From: Diphasiastrum complanatum
Taxonomy: Eukaryota > Streptophyta > Lycopodiopsida > Lycopodiales > Lycopodiaceae
Assembly: GCA_029204225.1 (NCBI GenBank)
Contig: CM055107.1
Coordinates: 31,147,410 to 31,211,409, forward strand
Length of the DNA stretch: 64,000 bases
Reading direction: 5' to 3'
In this document: positions 34,901 through 44,424 of the stretch, one piece after another
Numbering within the stretch: the first letter of the stretch is position 1
Layout: each line of letters opens with the position of its first letter
Notes under the pieces: model-generated
What the model was told of the DNA's origin: nothing
Databases searched by the model: none
The model's input: the letters and a program-made list of their open reading frames with translations, nothing else
Program-made: the position numbers and the translations under genes

Positions 34901-36467
34901 TGCTACTTATAAAAAGACAAACTTACGGATGAATATCCAAAACTTCAAAACTGAACCTAATGAGTGCAATCGCTAACTAAACAAGCCTAAGAAGGGGGTT
35001 GCCTTGCAAGCACCACTTCAGAGCGACACCTAGTTGTACAAGATACAGTTATGTTGCCTTGATGAGAGAATATCTTTTGATCTAAAACTTACAATAAAGT
35101 TTGACAACAACAATCAATTTCACAACTGCAAAGAAATGTCAATTAGCCTCAAAACATAGATGTTCATTCTCAATTTTCTTTGTATATGACTAGTGTACCT
35201 GGCCAGGTCCATGATAAGTGACCTCCCCGCCCCGCTCGGTTTGGTGTAGATCAAATGGAGGATTTTGTTTGTCAAAATGCAAAAATCTCTCAGAACTTCT
35301 TGTTCCCATTGTGTACACCGAAGGATGCTGCAAAATGGCAACACTATCCACGAGATCTGGCTTTCTTTCCAAAGTTGCAGAACGGCCTTCAACAAGCAAT
35401 TTTTGCCAATTCCATGCATCTGTGTACGGCACCAACACATCATAGAGGTCGTGACACTCGCACCTACTAACATGATTGACATCAGTTATGAAAATAAATC
35501 TTTGCATGCAATACTCTGATCCCAATTCAACCTTCACAAAACATTGATCTTCAATAACATTTTTCTTTGAAATTCTATGAAGATATGCTCTTATAATCTT
35601 TGCATGCATTACCTAATCCCAATTGGAGCTTTACAAAACGAAGGATCTATGATAACAATTTTGCTTTCAAATAGAAACCTATAAAAAAAATTCATATAAA
35701 AATATGTTCTTAAATCTTTGCAGTCCTTGTGAGGTGAACAGGCCAACCAAGCGGAAGGGCCTCAGCTCCCCCCCCCCCCTAAATATCTTTGATTGGCCTA
35801 AATATCTCAGAAAACACTCAAACCCATACAAATGCAAAGCTTGCTGTACAGTGCAGCAGTCAGTACACAGATGAAGTTTCCTATGTGGCAGCCAGTCATC
35901 GAATGTCCGCATGAAAATTTCAATAGAATGTTAAGTGTTAGGTGTCAACCTCTCATTGGCTGTCCATATGATAGTTTTCGCAAAAGGTTTTAGTCTGTGA
36001 CAAGCACAGGCCAATTCTGCTACTGAAGGTGGCTACAAGCGTTATAACGGACAACGAGCACTTGGCATTGCAACTTCGCAGATACAGTTTAAGAACATGT
36101 CAAGTAATCAATTGCTAAAGAGTTGGTCAATTTTTTCAAAGCGCTACAAATACAAATCAAACCACTAAAATTTATGAAACTGGTGCGTAACCTACTTTCG
36201 GACACAGCGGCGATGCAACTGATCTTTATTTTCCATTGCCATTGCTACTGCTTTTGTATCGTTTTCCACCCTAATCCTCAATAGCCTGCACGTGCGCCTT
36301 CGGCATCCCATTGCTAAAAGGCTGCTGCTGCTATAGAGGTATTGCTGCTTTGCTATAGATATAGAGAGGCTTCCAGAACCACTGCTGCTGCTTTGCGGCC
36401 ATGATGAGCAATTATACATATGCAATTGCTTCCTAATAATAATACTATGCATATCTCCTTCTCTCAA
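31255..36467 (-). CDS. LIP2P: Plastid-type lipoyl (octanoyl) transferase, four exons
   Basis: Octanoyltransferase (LipB family) moves octanoate from acyl carrier protein to the lysine of lipoyl domains; lipoate synthase then adds sulphur. The plastid form serves the plastid pyruvate dehydrogenase complex. The exons are 36467-36196, 35463-35199, 32058-31908 and 31622-31255. All three introns start GT and end AG, and the phases fit, giving 351 codons plus stop. Domain order is a Ser-rich basic N-terminus resembling a transit peptide, [36 protein letters not shown], the catalytic Lys232 in QKVAAIGVR, and the catalytic Cys266 in IVPCGI. No stop or frameshift was found, so it looks functional. The closest class is LIP2p rather than mitochondrial LIP2, judged by the N-terminal CECHDLYD block and overall pattern. 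Confidence 0.88.
31842..31903 (+). repeat. (TG)n(AG)n microsatellite in LIP2p intron 3
   Basis: 62 bases of TG then AG on the plus strand. On the transcript strand it is a CU then CA tract starting at the fifth base of the intron, next to the splice donor. Confidence 0.95.
31908..32058 (-). CDS. LIP2P: LIP2p exon 3
   Basis: Acceptor TTGCAG precedes [20 protein letters not shown]; the exon ends with GLTGVWIG in phase 1. This is the beta-strand and helix following the [11 protein letters not shown] loop in LipB. The donor G|GTATTC is at 31907, four bases before a 62-bp dinucleotide tract. Confidence 0.9.
32059..35198 (-). other. LIP2p intron 2 (3.1 kb)
   Basis: No nested gene or element was recognised. 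It contains a palindrome GGGCCTATAGGCCC (32818-32831) and a 12-bp perfect hairpin at 32891-32932. The rest is AT-rich and featureless. Confidence 0.75.
35199..35463 (-). CDS. LIP2P: LIP2p exon 2, N-terminal catalytic lobe
   Basis: Begins after acceptor TTAGTAG at 35464-35465 and reads [17 protein letters not shown], then [15 protein letters not shown], then [12 protein letters not shown]. The last motif is the substrate-binding signature of LipB enzymes. The donor CAG|GTACAC is at 35198. Confidence 0.9.
35464..36195 (-). other. LIP2p intron 1 with a local duplication
   Basis: A unit beginning ATCTTTGCATGCA occurs at 35498 and 35596, with a degenerate third start at 35713. The copies share ATCCCAATT and TTTACAAAAC-like blocks. 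Otherwise non-coding; a run of 13 C is at 35768. Confidence 0.7.
36196..36467 (-). CDS. LIP2P: LIP2p exon 1, probable plastid transit peptide
   Basis: Starts at ATG 36467; later in-frame ATGs could serve instead. Rich in Ser and Arg ([31 protein letters not shown]), as plastid transit peptides are. The donor AA|GTAGGT at 36195 splits a Lys codon completed by the first base of exon 2. The N-terminus is poorly conserved in the family, so the start is the least certain part of the model. Confidence 0.7.
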
Positions 36468-37580
36468 ACTCTTCTGATTCTTTATGAATGAGATCTAAAT
36501 TTCCTGCCCTTCACCTCCATCACCTATCGATCGATCGAGAGAATGTCCGCACTGATGGAGAAAAAGGGTTTTGCAAATTTTTATTGGTCCACGTTTGCCC
36601 TAGAAAGTGGTTGCCCTAGAACGTGGTTGATGAGCAGTTGAAGTGCGATTGAAAGGCAAACACGTGCATTTTAGAGAGATAACGTGTGCTTCTGGAAATT
36701 TCTAGAGACAGCACGCTAGGAATTTTCGAGAGAGCTGGCTAGCGATGGATGCAGAGAGTTCGATTGAGAGAGAGAACGCTAATGGTTCGGTGCCTGGGAT
36801 CTTCATAGCATAAGCTGCAGCGCAGCTGCTGCGAGTAGAATCGTGTTAGCTCACTTCAGGGTGTTGAGCAGAGCGGAGGCAGTGGCTATGTCGAAGCGTA
36901 GGCGCAAGGAGCATGCCGTGATGTAAGAATTCAGCAAGCATTGCCAGGAGGACGTGAATGAGGAGGGACGCGCAGGTTAGTGAGAGGGAGAGATGGCAAT
37001 TGAAGAAGAGAGAGATGGGGTAGAGAGAGAAGATGACGCGAATGAAGGACGGGCACGTTAGTGAGAGGGGAGACGGCAGTGAGGGAGAGATGGCGAGTGA
37101 AAGAGAAGAGAGAGGGGATAGAGAGAGAGAGAGGGTGGTGCTGGGAGCACCACAAAGAGCCGTGAGAGCGGAGGGAGATGGAGGGTGAAGGAGAGAGATG
37201 GGAGGTGAGAGAGCGGAAAGGGGGAGAGGTAAGAGAGCTGCTGGGAAGGGGGACGAGGAGTTGAGCGATAGGGTGAGAGAGCGCAGGACGAGCAGATAGA
37301 GGAGGAGAGAGAGTATATGGGGATAGGTTTTTTTTTGGATTCAGGGTTTTCTTAGGGTTAGGGTTTTTTTTAGGGTTTCAAATTTAAAAAATAGCAATAA
37401 TGTGAGAGAGAGAGAGAGAGAGAGAGAGAGCAAAAAGGCATTTGGCATACCAAGACTAAAAACTCATCCCTTGCCTGAGGGTAACCCCTACAATTGAGGA
37501 GGCTCTCAATTTTTGTTTTTTATTTTTGGTTTGAGAAGAAAAAAAAAACAAGTGCGTTGTGGCTTGGGCAGTGCCTTTGC
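36468..37580 (-). promoter_or_regulatory. LIP2p upstream region
   Basis: Non-coding. 36930-37330 is strongly purine-rich on the plus strand (GAGAGAG blocks), hence pyrimidine-rich on the LIP2p sense strand. At about 37345-37380 telo-box-like AAACCCTA units occur three times (minus strand); such units are frequent in plant promoters of housekeeping genes. An AG tract is at 37403-37430. No TATA box could be picked with confidence. Confidence 0.4.
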
Positions 37581-37804
37581 AACATGCAATATACTGTATG
37601 TTGTTATAGTTTTTTTAATGGTTTGGTTTTTTTCATTCACACAGGTAATATATTGGTGAATAATCTGACCAATAAGCGTGTGTAGTTCCAGATAAATTAC
37701 ATGCAATATACCTTATGTTGTTAAAGTTTTTTTAATGGTTTTTTCATTCACACAGGTAATATATTGGTGAATGATCTGACCAATAAGCGTGTGTAGTTCC
37801 AGAT
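37581..37804. repeat. Tandem duplication, period about 118 bp
   Basis: A block starting ACATGCAATATAC and ending GTGTGTAGTTCCAGAT is present at 37581-37693 and again at 37699-37804. They differ by a 6-base insertion in the T-rich part and a few substitutions. It lies between the LIP2p upstream region and the Helentron endonuclease. Confidence 0.85.
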
Positions 37805-37865
37805 GCATTTTTGGGATTTTGTTAATTTGTCCAGACATGATCTAATTGTGTACCATATATGGTTG

Positions 37866-38498
37866 TTACTTGTTGAAAGTATAGTTGTATATTATGCTTA
37901 CACATAACTGATTGAAGTTTAATGTATTAATATTTATGTCACCCAGTATAACATTTGGTGTGTTTTTGGGAATGTTGTTAAGTATTATGTTTAGTTGTTC
38001 AATAAACGTGGAAATAGTAGAATTTGATTGTCTGTATATCGCAAAAATGTGTAGATTGCAGGCTTTATAAGTAAATGCAGCATGAATAATTTCACTGTGC
38101 AATGTATTAAATATTTGTTGTTCAGTTTTACGATACAATATTGTTGATCCTGCAAAGGCATAATTGTCAATGGCTTCGAAAGTTCTCGAAAAGTAAGGTT
38201 TGTGATAATGAGTATGGGTTTCTTGTAAACATTAAATGTGTGATGTCATTAGATTATGACCATTTACAATATTATGTTCGTATTTAGGTAATGATCTAGT
38301 GTTAAGTGGTTGAATAATGAGATGTGTCTTTCTGTATGTATACATGTTGGGAATATGGAACTTCCATTTTGTTGTTGTTCTTAGACGTGTCATTTCTTGT
38401 TGTATAGATGTATCAATTTTAAAATGATCTGAAGTCAATGGCGATGTGATGTATAAATTTTCAAGCTTTTTAACTTGTGTGAGCGTTGTATACATCAA
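37866..38498 (-). pseudogene. Helentron endonuclease (EEP) domain
   Basis: Motifs in order are LNTRSLPKYEHN (about 38290), LQETH with the catalytic Glu (about 38215, after an in-frame TAA), FAIYRQSNSTISTF (38030) and NVILGDININTLN (37950), the GD(F/I)N signature. This matches the AP-endonuclease-like EEP fold of Helentrons and LINEs. The C-terminal SDH motif was not found before the frame ends. No reverse transcriptase is attached, and the domain sits directly behind the helicase, so a LINE origin is less likely. Confidence 0.7.
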
Positions 38499-38581
38499 AC
38501 CATGTTTTGAAACATGTTTCGGATTGAATGCTAGCTCAGTTATTGTCAGACCCTATGCTCGGTGTATTGTTCTTGCTATTG

Positions 38582-39716
38582 CTATTCTGATTGGGAATTG
38601 TTTTCTTGTAACCTTATAAAAGATAGAATGTCCAATTTGAAATTCTTTCGTGATATACAAGTTGTAAATCTTTGTATTGTTTGCAATTTTTCACCAGAAA
38701 GAGAATTCAATTCTTTTGTGTTTATAGGTAAATGTAATGCTGAATGTATTGTGGTTCCATGAATATTAAAAGCAGTTTTTCTTGTATATGCCATTATTAA
38801 TGCTCTTGGATTTTGTATATCATATGTGGTATTTCTATAATAATGACGCAATAAACCTTGTACAAGAAGAAACAAAGTAAATGTTTTTCCAGTACCAGTG
38901 CCTCCCGTCAAAAATAGGTGAATTTGATTTTCTGCGTTAGTTCGTTTCTTGTGCATTATGTCATCGAAAAGCAAACGTTGCATATGATTTAATTTTGCAA
39001 GTTCGTGATAATATGTATTTTGATTCATCATTTTGTATGTCAATTTTGGAGTCGTATCTATTTGTTTTTTTTTGTTGCATTCTGCATGAGTCGGGAGTTC
39101 AGTTTGAAGATCATAATTATTGTTCGTGTTACAGGTATCGAAGTTCTCATTTTATGTTTCAGTATTCGACGATTTGTTTTCAAGATCTTTCCAATTGAAG
39201 TGCGTAGATGTACATGTTTCTTGATTAAAATTCAGTTTTTGTTTGTTGTGTTGTATTGTGGCATAGTTTGTGTAGTACGCATCTTTGTATTCATGTTGAA
39301 TATGATTTTATAAGCATGTCTTCGGATACTTGAAAAGGCTTATATAGAAGCAGGTGTTCACGATAAAAAATTTCGGGATCTATATGTTTGTTGTAATTCA
39401 CGTATCTGATGATTTGAATTTTGTGACATTTGCATATTTGTGATGACGTTAATCGATTTTGTGAATGAATTTTGTTAAACAAAGGTTTGAGTAGCCATCA
39501 AGTCGAGAGAGGTATTTTTGTTAATCTTTGTTGCACATCGTATGTCTGTTGAATCGGGATGAAGAAATTGTAAATCTTGTTTTTTTTAAAGAACGGTTTG
39601 AGATTTGTATTAGTGAATGTGAATGTTCTTTTGGAAGCATGTAAAAGTAATGATAATATAATAAATGATGCAAGTTGTGCAGTCATTTGATGCACACTTA
39701 AAAATGCAGTTCCCAT
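38582..39716 (-). pseudogene. Helentron helicase region
   Basis: An upstream block MGTAFLSVHQMTAQLASF and FREHLLLYKPFQ-like residues (39300-39716, two frames) match the linker between Rep and helicase. The helicase itself (39043-38582) shows LNHMQRLLFDDIM, the Walker A GGTGTGKTFTL, and MAYTRKTAFNIHGTTIHSAL, typical of Pif1-family Helitron helicases. The frame breaks after LDILSF, and motifs III-VI are missing before the endonuclease. Confidence 0.8.
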
Positions 39717-39746
39717 GTTTTTTAATCTTGTAAATGTATTTACGTT

Positions 39747-40510
39747 CTAACGTAAAGATTTTGTAAATGCACGTTTTATAGATTGTGAAAGTGAGATATC
39801 AATTTTTGTTAAATACGATGTGCAATAACTTGCAGCTGCATATGGGTGGAGAATATATAAATCCATATTCGCATTCCAAAGTTGACTAATGGATGGATTG
39901 AAACTACTTGTGTATATGTCTTTTGGATGGCATTGTAGAAATATTGTTGGTTTTTTCAAATTGTTGTGTACTGCTTTTATATAATCAGCAAGCGGTATTT
40001 GCAATGTACCAAGCCATGTCAGGAAATCTGTATATTTTACTGTATCAATACAATTTAATTTTTCTTTGATAATACGATATAGATTTTGGTAAGGTTTTTT
40101 GTATGTGTTTCTACCTCTGGATATGGATGCAAAATACTGGTATATGACATGGCTGGTCGTGGATAATGGAAGCGACATTGTTTAAAGATTCGGGTTTTAT
40201 AACATGTGGATCAGTGATGATGAGTTTGTATGTCTAGATTTTGTGTATTGAGTTTTGCACTTTCACATGAAATGTACATATCAATAAATTGAATAATTTT
40301 AGTTTCAAATTCTATATCATAAATCGGTGCATAGTTTGTGACCCATAGTAATCCATGTTCATGTTGATTGCCACGATTTTGAAATCTGGTAACGAAAAAG
40401 TAAACTTGAATATTTCCTAATATATTTGTTTTTTTTAATATCAATGTGCATAGTGCATTGATTTTCATGGTATAATATCTTACACGAATCGTCGGATCAT
40501 GTCTGATCAA
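39747..40510 (-). pseudogene. Helentron Rep domain
   Basis: Two frames. The first (40510-40211) carries RFQNRGNQHEHGLLWV, which holds the His-x-His of the HUH nuclease. The second (40178-39747) carries LWNANMDLYILHPYAAASYC and SYLTKIDIS, with tyrosines in the position of the catalytic YxxxY-x2-K motif of Helitron Rep. A frameshift near 40200 separates them. The zinc-finger N-terminus is absent. Confidence 0.78.
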
Positions 40511-40620
40511 GTTTCTACGAAATTCATTGTCAGTTTTGTAAGTATCATGTTGTGAAATGTTTGAATTTAGTTTGAAGTATCATGTTTGAAATGTTTGAAG
40601 TATCTTCTTGAATCTAGGCT

Positions 40621-41379
40621 TGTAGTGGGTTTCTTTCCTTGCCTAACCTGAATCCAAGATCTAGTCAATCTAGCATCAAGGAGACGGAGTTAGTTGTCAC
40701 GCGTAGGTTCGTTCCCATGAGAGCGATAGTATAGTTCAGATTTCAACATGAATGGAGGATCTAACACTACATCTATTAACACTAAGCATTAACACTACAT
40801 CCATTAACCCTACTTCCATTAACCCTAAATCCACAACAATGATAGAAACTTACTCTTCTCTCTCTCTTTTTCTCTCTCACCAAAGCATAAAAAATAGCAA
40901 TCCCAATAATGATCAAATCCAACAATTAGCAAATACCAAAGAAAGCATGAGAAACGGAGGAAAAGAGAGGAAGAGCAAGGACATTCATCAATCCATTTCT
41001 AAAGAGGACCAATCTGCTTAATTGAAATGAGGAAATAAATATCAGGAGCAACTCGAGTTGGTCCCTTTTTATAGTAGAGAAGAGGACCCTAACCTCTGAA
41101 TCCTATTGGTCCAGTCTTGCCTCTCTTTTTATTCAAATTTAAAAAAGTGTGGGAACCATCAAAATTGGAGGGAAACCCAACTTTATTCACTAACTTGACA
41201 TTTAGGCCCTGCGACATTAAAAGTCCCGCAAAAAGGCCTAAAGTCCTTTATTAACTTTTGACTAATCAATCAAATAACTATGTGATCATCGGGTTGGACT
41301 TACACACGTAGGGTGCCAAATCCCTCTCACTTATTAGCTAGGGTTAGGGTTGCCTTGGGATCCGCAAACCCTCCAACAG
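40621..41379 (-). repeat. Gamma 3' LTR, full length
   Basis: 759 bases, minus strand TGTTGGAGGG to CCCACTACA. Shares its start with 43415-43540 and its end with 20750-21223 and 22906-23400. The CT tract that is over 140 bp in copy D is only about 25 bp here (40857-40880). Confidence 0.8.
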
Positions 41380-41476
41380 TATCCCCCACCAAAATTGGTG
41401 GCGGTCCCACGACACCTACAATATGTAGTTATTGGGGACTTTTATTGGCTTCACGTCGAATCTTAATTAAATGATA

Positions 41477-43403
41477 CTACACTTTCTCCATAAAGTCAAG
41501 GTGTGCAATATTGAAATCCAAGTTGTGTGGCATGAAACAACGGTGGGCTCCGGCAGTCCATTTGGAAGTTTTCCATGAGGTGAAGTGGGATTCCCAAGAG
41601 CCTCCCATCATAGCTGCACGGAAATAGAGTCGAGCAATCGGCAGCTGATCTTTGATTTTCTCTGAGGCCATCGGCTTATTTGGATCGAATGCTAGGGTAG
41701 GAAGGCAATCGTCCCAATTGGTTGCCACTGACGCCAACAGAGTTAGATCTTTAACAAACATTGCCGATTGTCGCACTGTTGGATCCAGAGAGTGGACATA
41801 CTCTCTCTGATATGCTTGTAAGGCATAGTGGAAGTCCACTGAAATGTTCTCGTTGTAAGGCTGATGGATGATTGGTCAATTGGGCGTATGGATGGTGATT
41901 TTGTCCATAGCCAATCCCAAATCTTTCCATTTATGTCTTCGCGGCATTGGCATGTAATAAGGATCTACCCGCAATTGGCGAGGGTTGGCGACGAAACTCC
42001 TAATTGATTCCGAAATTTTCTCAAAAATCGTGATTCTCCATGCCGACTGCTCTCCCAGTGTAGGTATTTTGTCCAATTCTTTGTCGGCCTCGATCTCAGA
42101 GGTCTTAAATTTCAGAACCCATTCACCACGCGAGGACTCATGCAGATGTTGCTTTAAGAAGGTCTAGATCTGGTCCTCGACGCTGATGGGCCCTCTGAAT
42201 AAATGTCTTGTCCTTGATGAGGATGGACCCGCTTGTACTGCCGGTATGGTTGGCGGTTGATCTACTAGATCTGGAGCTCCCCCTTGGTCCATGCTCGAAT
42301 CAATCCATGTATCCATTTGTACAAATTCTTGGCGTGAAGGGGAGAATTGCGGCATGATCGGGACGGAGATTTGTGGTCCGGCTTCCAACACTTGAGCAGC
42401 TGTTTTTTCATAGGTGGTGATGGTCTCTTTTGTCTTTGCCAACTTGGTTGAAGCTGCTCCTTTGAACCTATCAAAGCGGCCTTGGAATCCCTGAAGGGCC
42501 ACTTTGTATGTTTTCACTTTAATATGCAATCTCTGTCGGTGTGACCGGATGATCGGGTATTTGTGTTTGCAGATAGGCATCACGCTCAAGGGTGGTCGTA
42601 TCCAATTCACCTTGAAGCCGTGTGCGATCTTGTTCGGCCATCTGTAATTGCCCCTTCAGCAACTGCACCTGTTGCTTGGCATCTTGCACTGCCTTATCTA
42701 CCTGATCATGTGCGGTTGTCAAGGCGTTTTGCAGGGAGCTGATGTAGGTTTCCAAGCGATCAGCTTGTTGCTGGGCCAATTTCTTTTTGCTTTCAGCCTT
42801 TTCTTCATGTGGTTTGGCTATCTTTAACTCTCGATCCAGCTGAACAATTTTCTGGCTGATCAGAGTGTTTTCGGATCCTAGATCAGAGATCCTCTGCTCC
42901 ATTTCCTTCTTCTTATCCAACATATACTGGATCACTTGCCCAAGGCTTGAAACCAACCCTAGAGCATCACCAGAATCTATGGTCGTGGAGGTGGCAGCAG
43001 CAAGAGAACCTGATGGTACCGTCCTTGGTAGGTGTGGAATAGGTGCCACGGTCTCCTTCTTCAAAAGTGTCATTCTCTTCAAACCCTTCAGGCACCGTGG
43101 TGTCGAACTGCTTTGGTGACATTACAGCTGTGTCGACCCGAAGTGTGGCTGGGCTACCCTGTGTGGATGGTTGCTGACTGGCATCTTCGACACCAACAGT
43201 AGATTCATGGTTATGCCCAAATCCTCCTCTAAGGAATTGGGGTTCAAAGGGCGCTGGGCTCTAGGGCATTTCAAAGATTTCAGTAGCCCTAAGGGGGTCG
43301 AAATCATCAAACATATCCATGAAGAACTGTGTGTTTGGTGAGGTTGCTTCGGTGTGCGGGGGTGAGGCAGCCTAGGCAGCTGTGATGGGAATGGTAGGCC
43401 CAA
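41477..43403 (-). pseudogene. Coiled-coil accessory reading frame of the gamma element
   Basis: Five overlapping or adjacent frames read as one broken protein of about 630 residues. They comprise an acidic/Pro-rich start (FMDMFDDFDPL near 43315) and a long coiled coil (43082-42519; KKKEMEQRISDLGSEN, KKLAQQQADRLETYISSLQN). A linker with AQVLEAGPQISVPIMPQFSP follows, and a folded C-terminal part ends in FNIAHLDFMEKV at 41477. No gag, pol or envelope domain, zinc knuckle or membrane helix is visible. It lies just before the 3' LTR, where some plant Gypsy elements carry an additional ORF. Two frameshifts and two stops. Function unknown. Confidence 0.55.
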
Positions 43404-43414
43404 TGGTCACAGAC

Positions 43415-43540
43415 TACTTTTAACTAATCAATCAAATAACTATGTGATCATCGGGTTGGACTTACACACGCAGGGTGCCAAATCCCTCTCACTTATAAAT
43501 TAGGGTTAGGGTTGCTTTGGGATCCGCAAATCCTCCAACA
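43415..43540 (-). repeat. Gamma 5' LTR remnant
   Basis: The first 126 bases of the LTR on the minus strand, nearly identical to 41253-41379. They are joined directly to internal coding sequence, so the rest of the LTR, primer site, leader and gag-pol have been deleted. Confidence 0.75.
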
Positions 43541-43546
43541 AGGCTC

Positions 43547-43626
43547 CTTCTGGTAGTATAGTGGTATGTGCCCCGCATGTCAATTCGGCACATCTATGAC
43601 CTAATCTCGATCCTCGACTGGCAATG
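43547..43626 (+). pseudogene. tRNA-Asp-like relic
   Basis: TAGTATAGTGGTATGTGC matches the tRNA-Asp D-arm and A box. CCCGCATGTCAATTCGG matches the anticodon arm with GTC retained, and TCTCGATCCTCG is a degraded B box. The variable region has about seven extra bases and the acceptor stem does not pair well, so it is a pseudogene or the head of a tRNA-derived SINE. The gamma element sits one base upstream. Confidence 0.5.
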
Positions 43627-44419
43627 GAAGCTCAACTTGAATGCTTGATCTATCAGGACTCATATTTCTACGTTCTATAGTCTGCTTCAAATTTTTTCTT
43701 GGTTTCTTACAGTCTGTAGATTATTTCTAAACTAATCTAATAGGAAACAAAATTGGATCTACTCCTATTGAAATCACCGATCAACAAAACAACATCTAAC
43801 TAAAGATTGCAAGAACCTACAAAGTGCTTCTTATGAATATCACTCAACATTTGTAAGAAGAATTCCTCAGGGATCCAAGCACAAAGCACCGTCGGATCTA
43901 AGTAGAATGATGGAGCAGCCACTAAGCCCTACACATCTACCTGATGTTAATCACAAAACCAAACTTGGAAGAAGGAAGAATCAACAATCACATTCATACC
44001 CAAGTACCCAAATTGAATGCATGAAGATGGAGCATAGAATGAAATGCAAATGGTAGGATCTTCAATTAACAAAGCAACAACATTTCCTTACAAAATCATA
44101 TGCTATGGAACTCGTGGAGGAGGCTCCTATTTGTGCTTACAAGAGGTGAACCACATTCTATAACCTTTTGGGTTCCACCTCTTGACTTACAAGTGACCAT
44201 TCTATAATCTTTTGGGTTCCACCTCTTACACATTATTATGAGGCCTCTTTCTTGAAAATACATCTCAAGCTTGAGAGGCCCAAATTGCTCGCTCCCGCAT
44301 GGTTTTCTATCTCTTGGGAATTACCATGGGGCTCACGGTATATGCACTTAGCGTATCACTAGTAATTCTTGTGCTCTTAGACTTGGCTCTCAACGTCATC
44401 TCCATTCAAATCCCTTTTG
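43627..44419. other. Gene-free spacer between gamma E and beta elements
   Basis: No gene. A block CATTCTATAA(C/T)CTTTTGGG, continuing into a shared TTCCACCTCTT, occurs twice, at about 44154 and 44203 (period 49). Confidence 0.5.
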
Positions 44420-44424
44420 AGTGA

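Larger units (their letters stand above)
37866..40510 (-). mobile_element. Helentron-type Helitron relic with endonuclease
   Basis: Three blocks lie in the order expected for a Helentron (HLE2) on the minus strand: Rep with the HUH motif, a Pif1-like helicase, and an endonuclease-exonuclease-phosphatase domain. Helitrons move as single-stranded rolling circles; Helentrons differ by the C-terminal endonuclease. Several frameshifts and stops break the protein. No terminal hairpin or A/T insertion ends could be placed, and the 5' side is cut near 40615, next to a gamma element. Confidence 0.75.
40616..43545 (-). mobile_element. Non-autonomous LTR element, family gamma (copy E)
   Basis: The element is 40621-43540, with AGGCT target duplications at 40616-40620 and 43541-43545. 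On the minus strand it begins TGTTGGAGG (only 126 bases of the 5' LTR remain), carries a coiled-coil reading frame, a purine tract GGTGGGGGATAC and a full 759-bp 3' LTR ending CCCACTACA. gag, protease, reverse transcriptase and integrase are all absent. The perfect target duplication shows that both ends are original. Confidence 0.8.

Noticed and set aside
35679-35912. Frame on the minus strand as an extra LIP2p exon
   Set aside because: It overlaps intron 1, contains a C13/G13 run, lacks family similarity, and the exon 1-exon 2 junction already joins in phase without it.
37866-38498. LINE endonuclease
   Set aside because: No reverse transcriptase follows, and the domain sits directly behind a Helitron helicase in the same orientation; kept as a Helentron part, though the alternative is noted.
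41477-43403. Envelope-like gene of a plant Gypsy element
   Set aside because: No signal peptide, membrane helix or glycoprotein pattern; the dominant feature is a soluble coiled coil.
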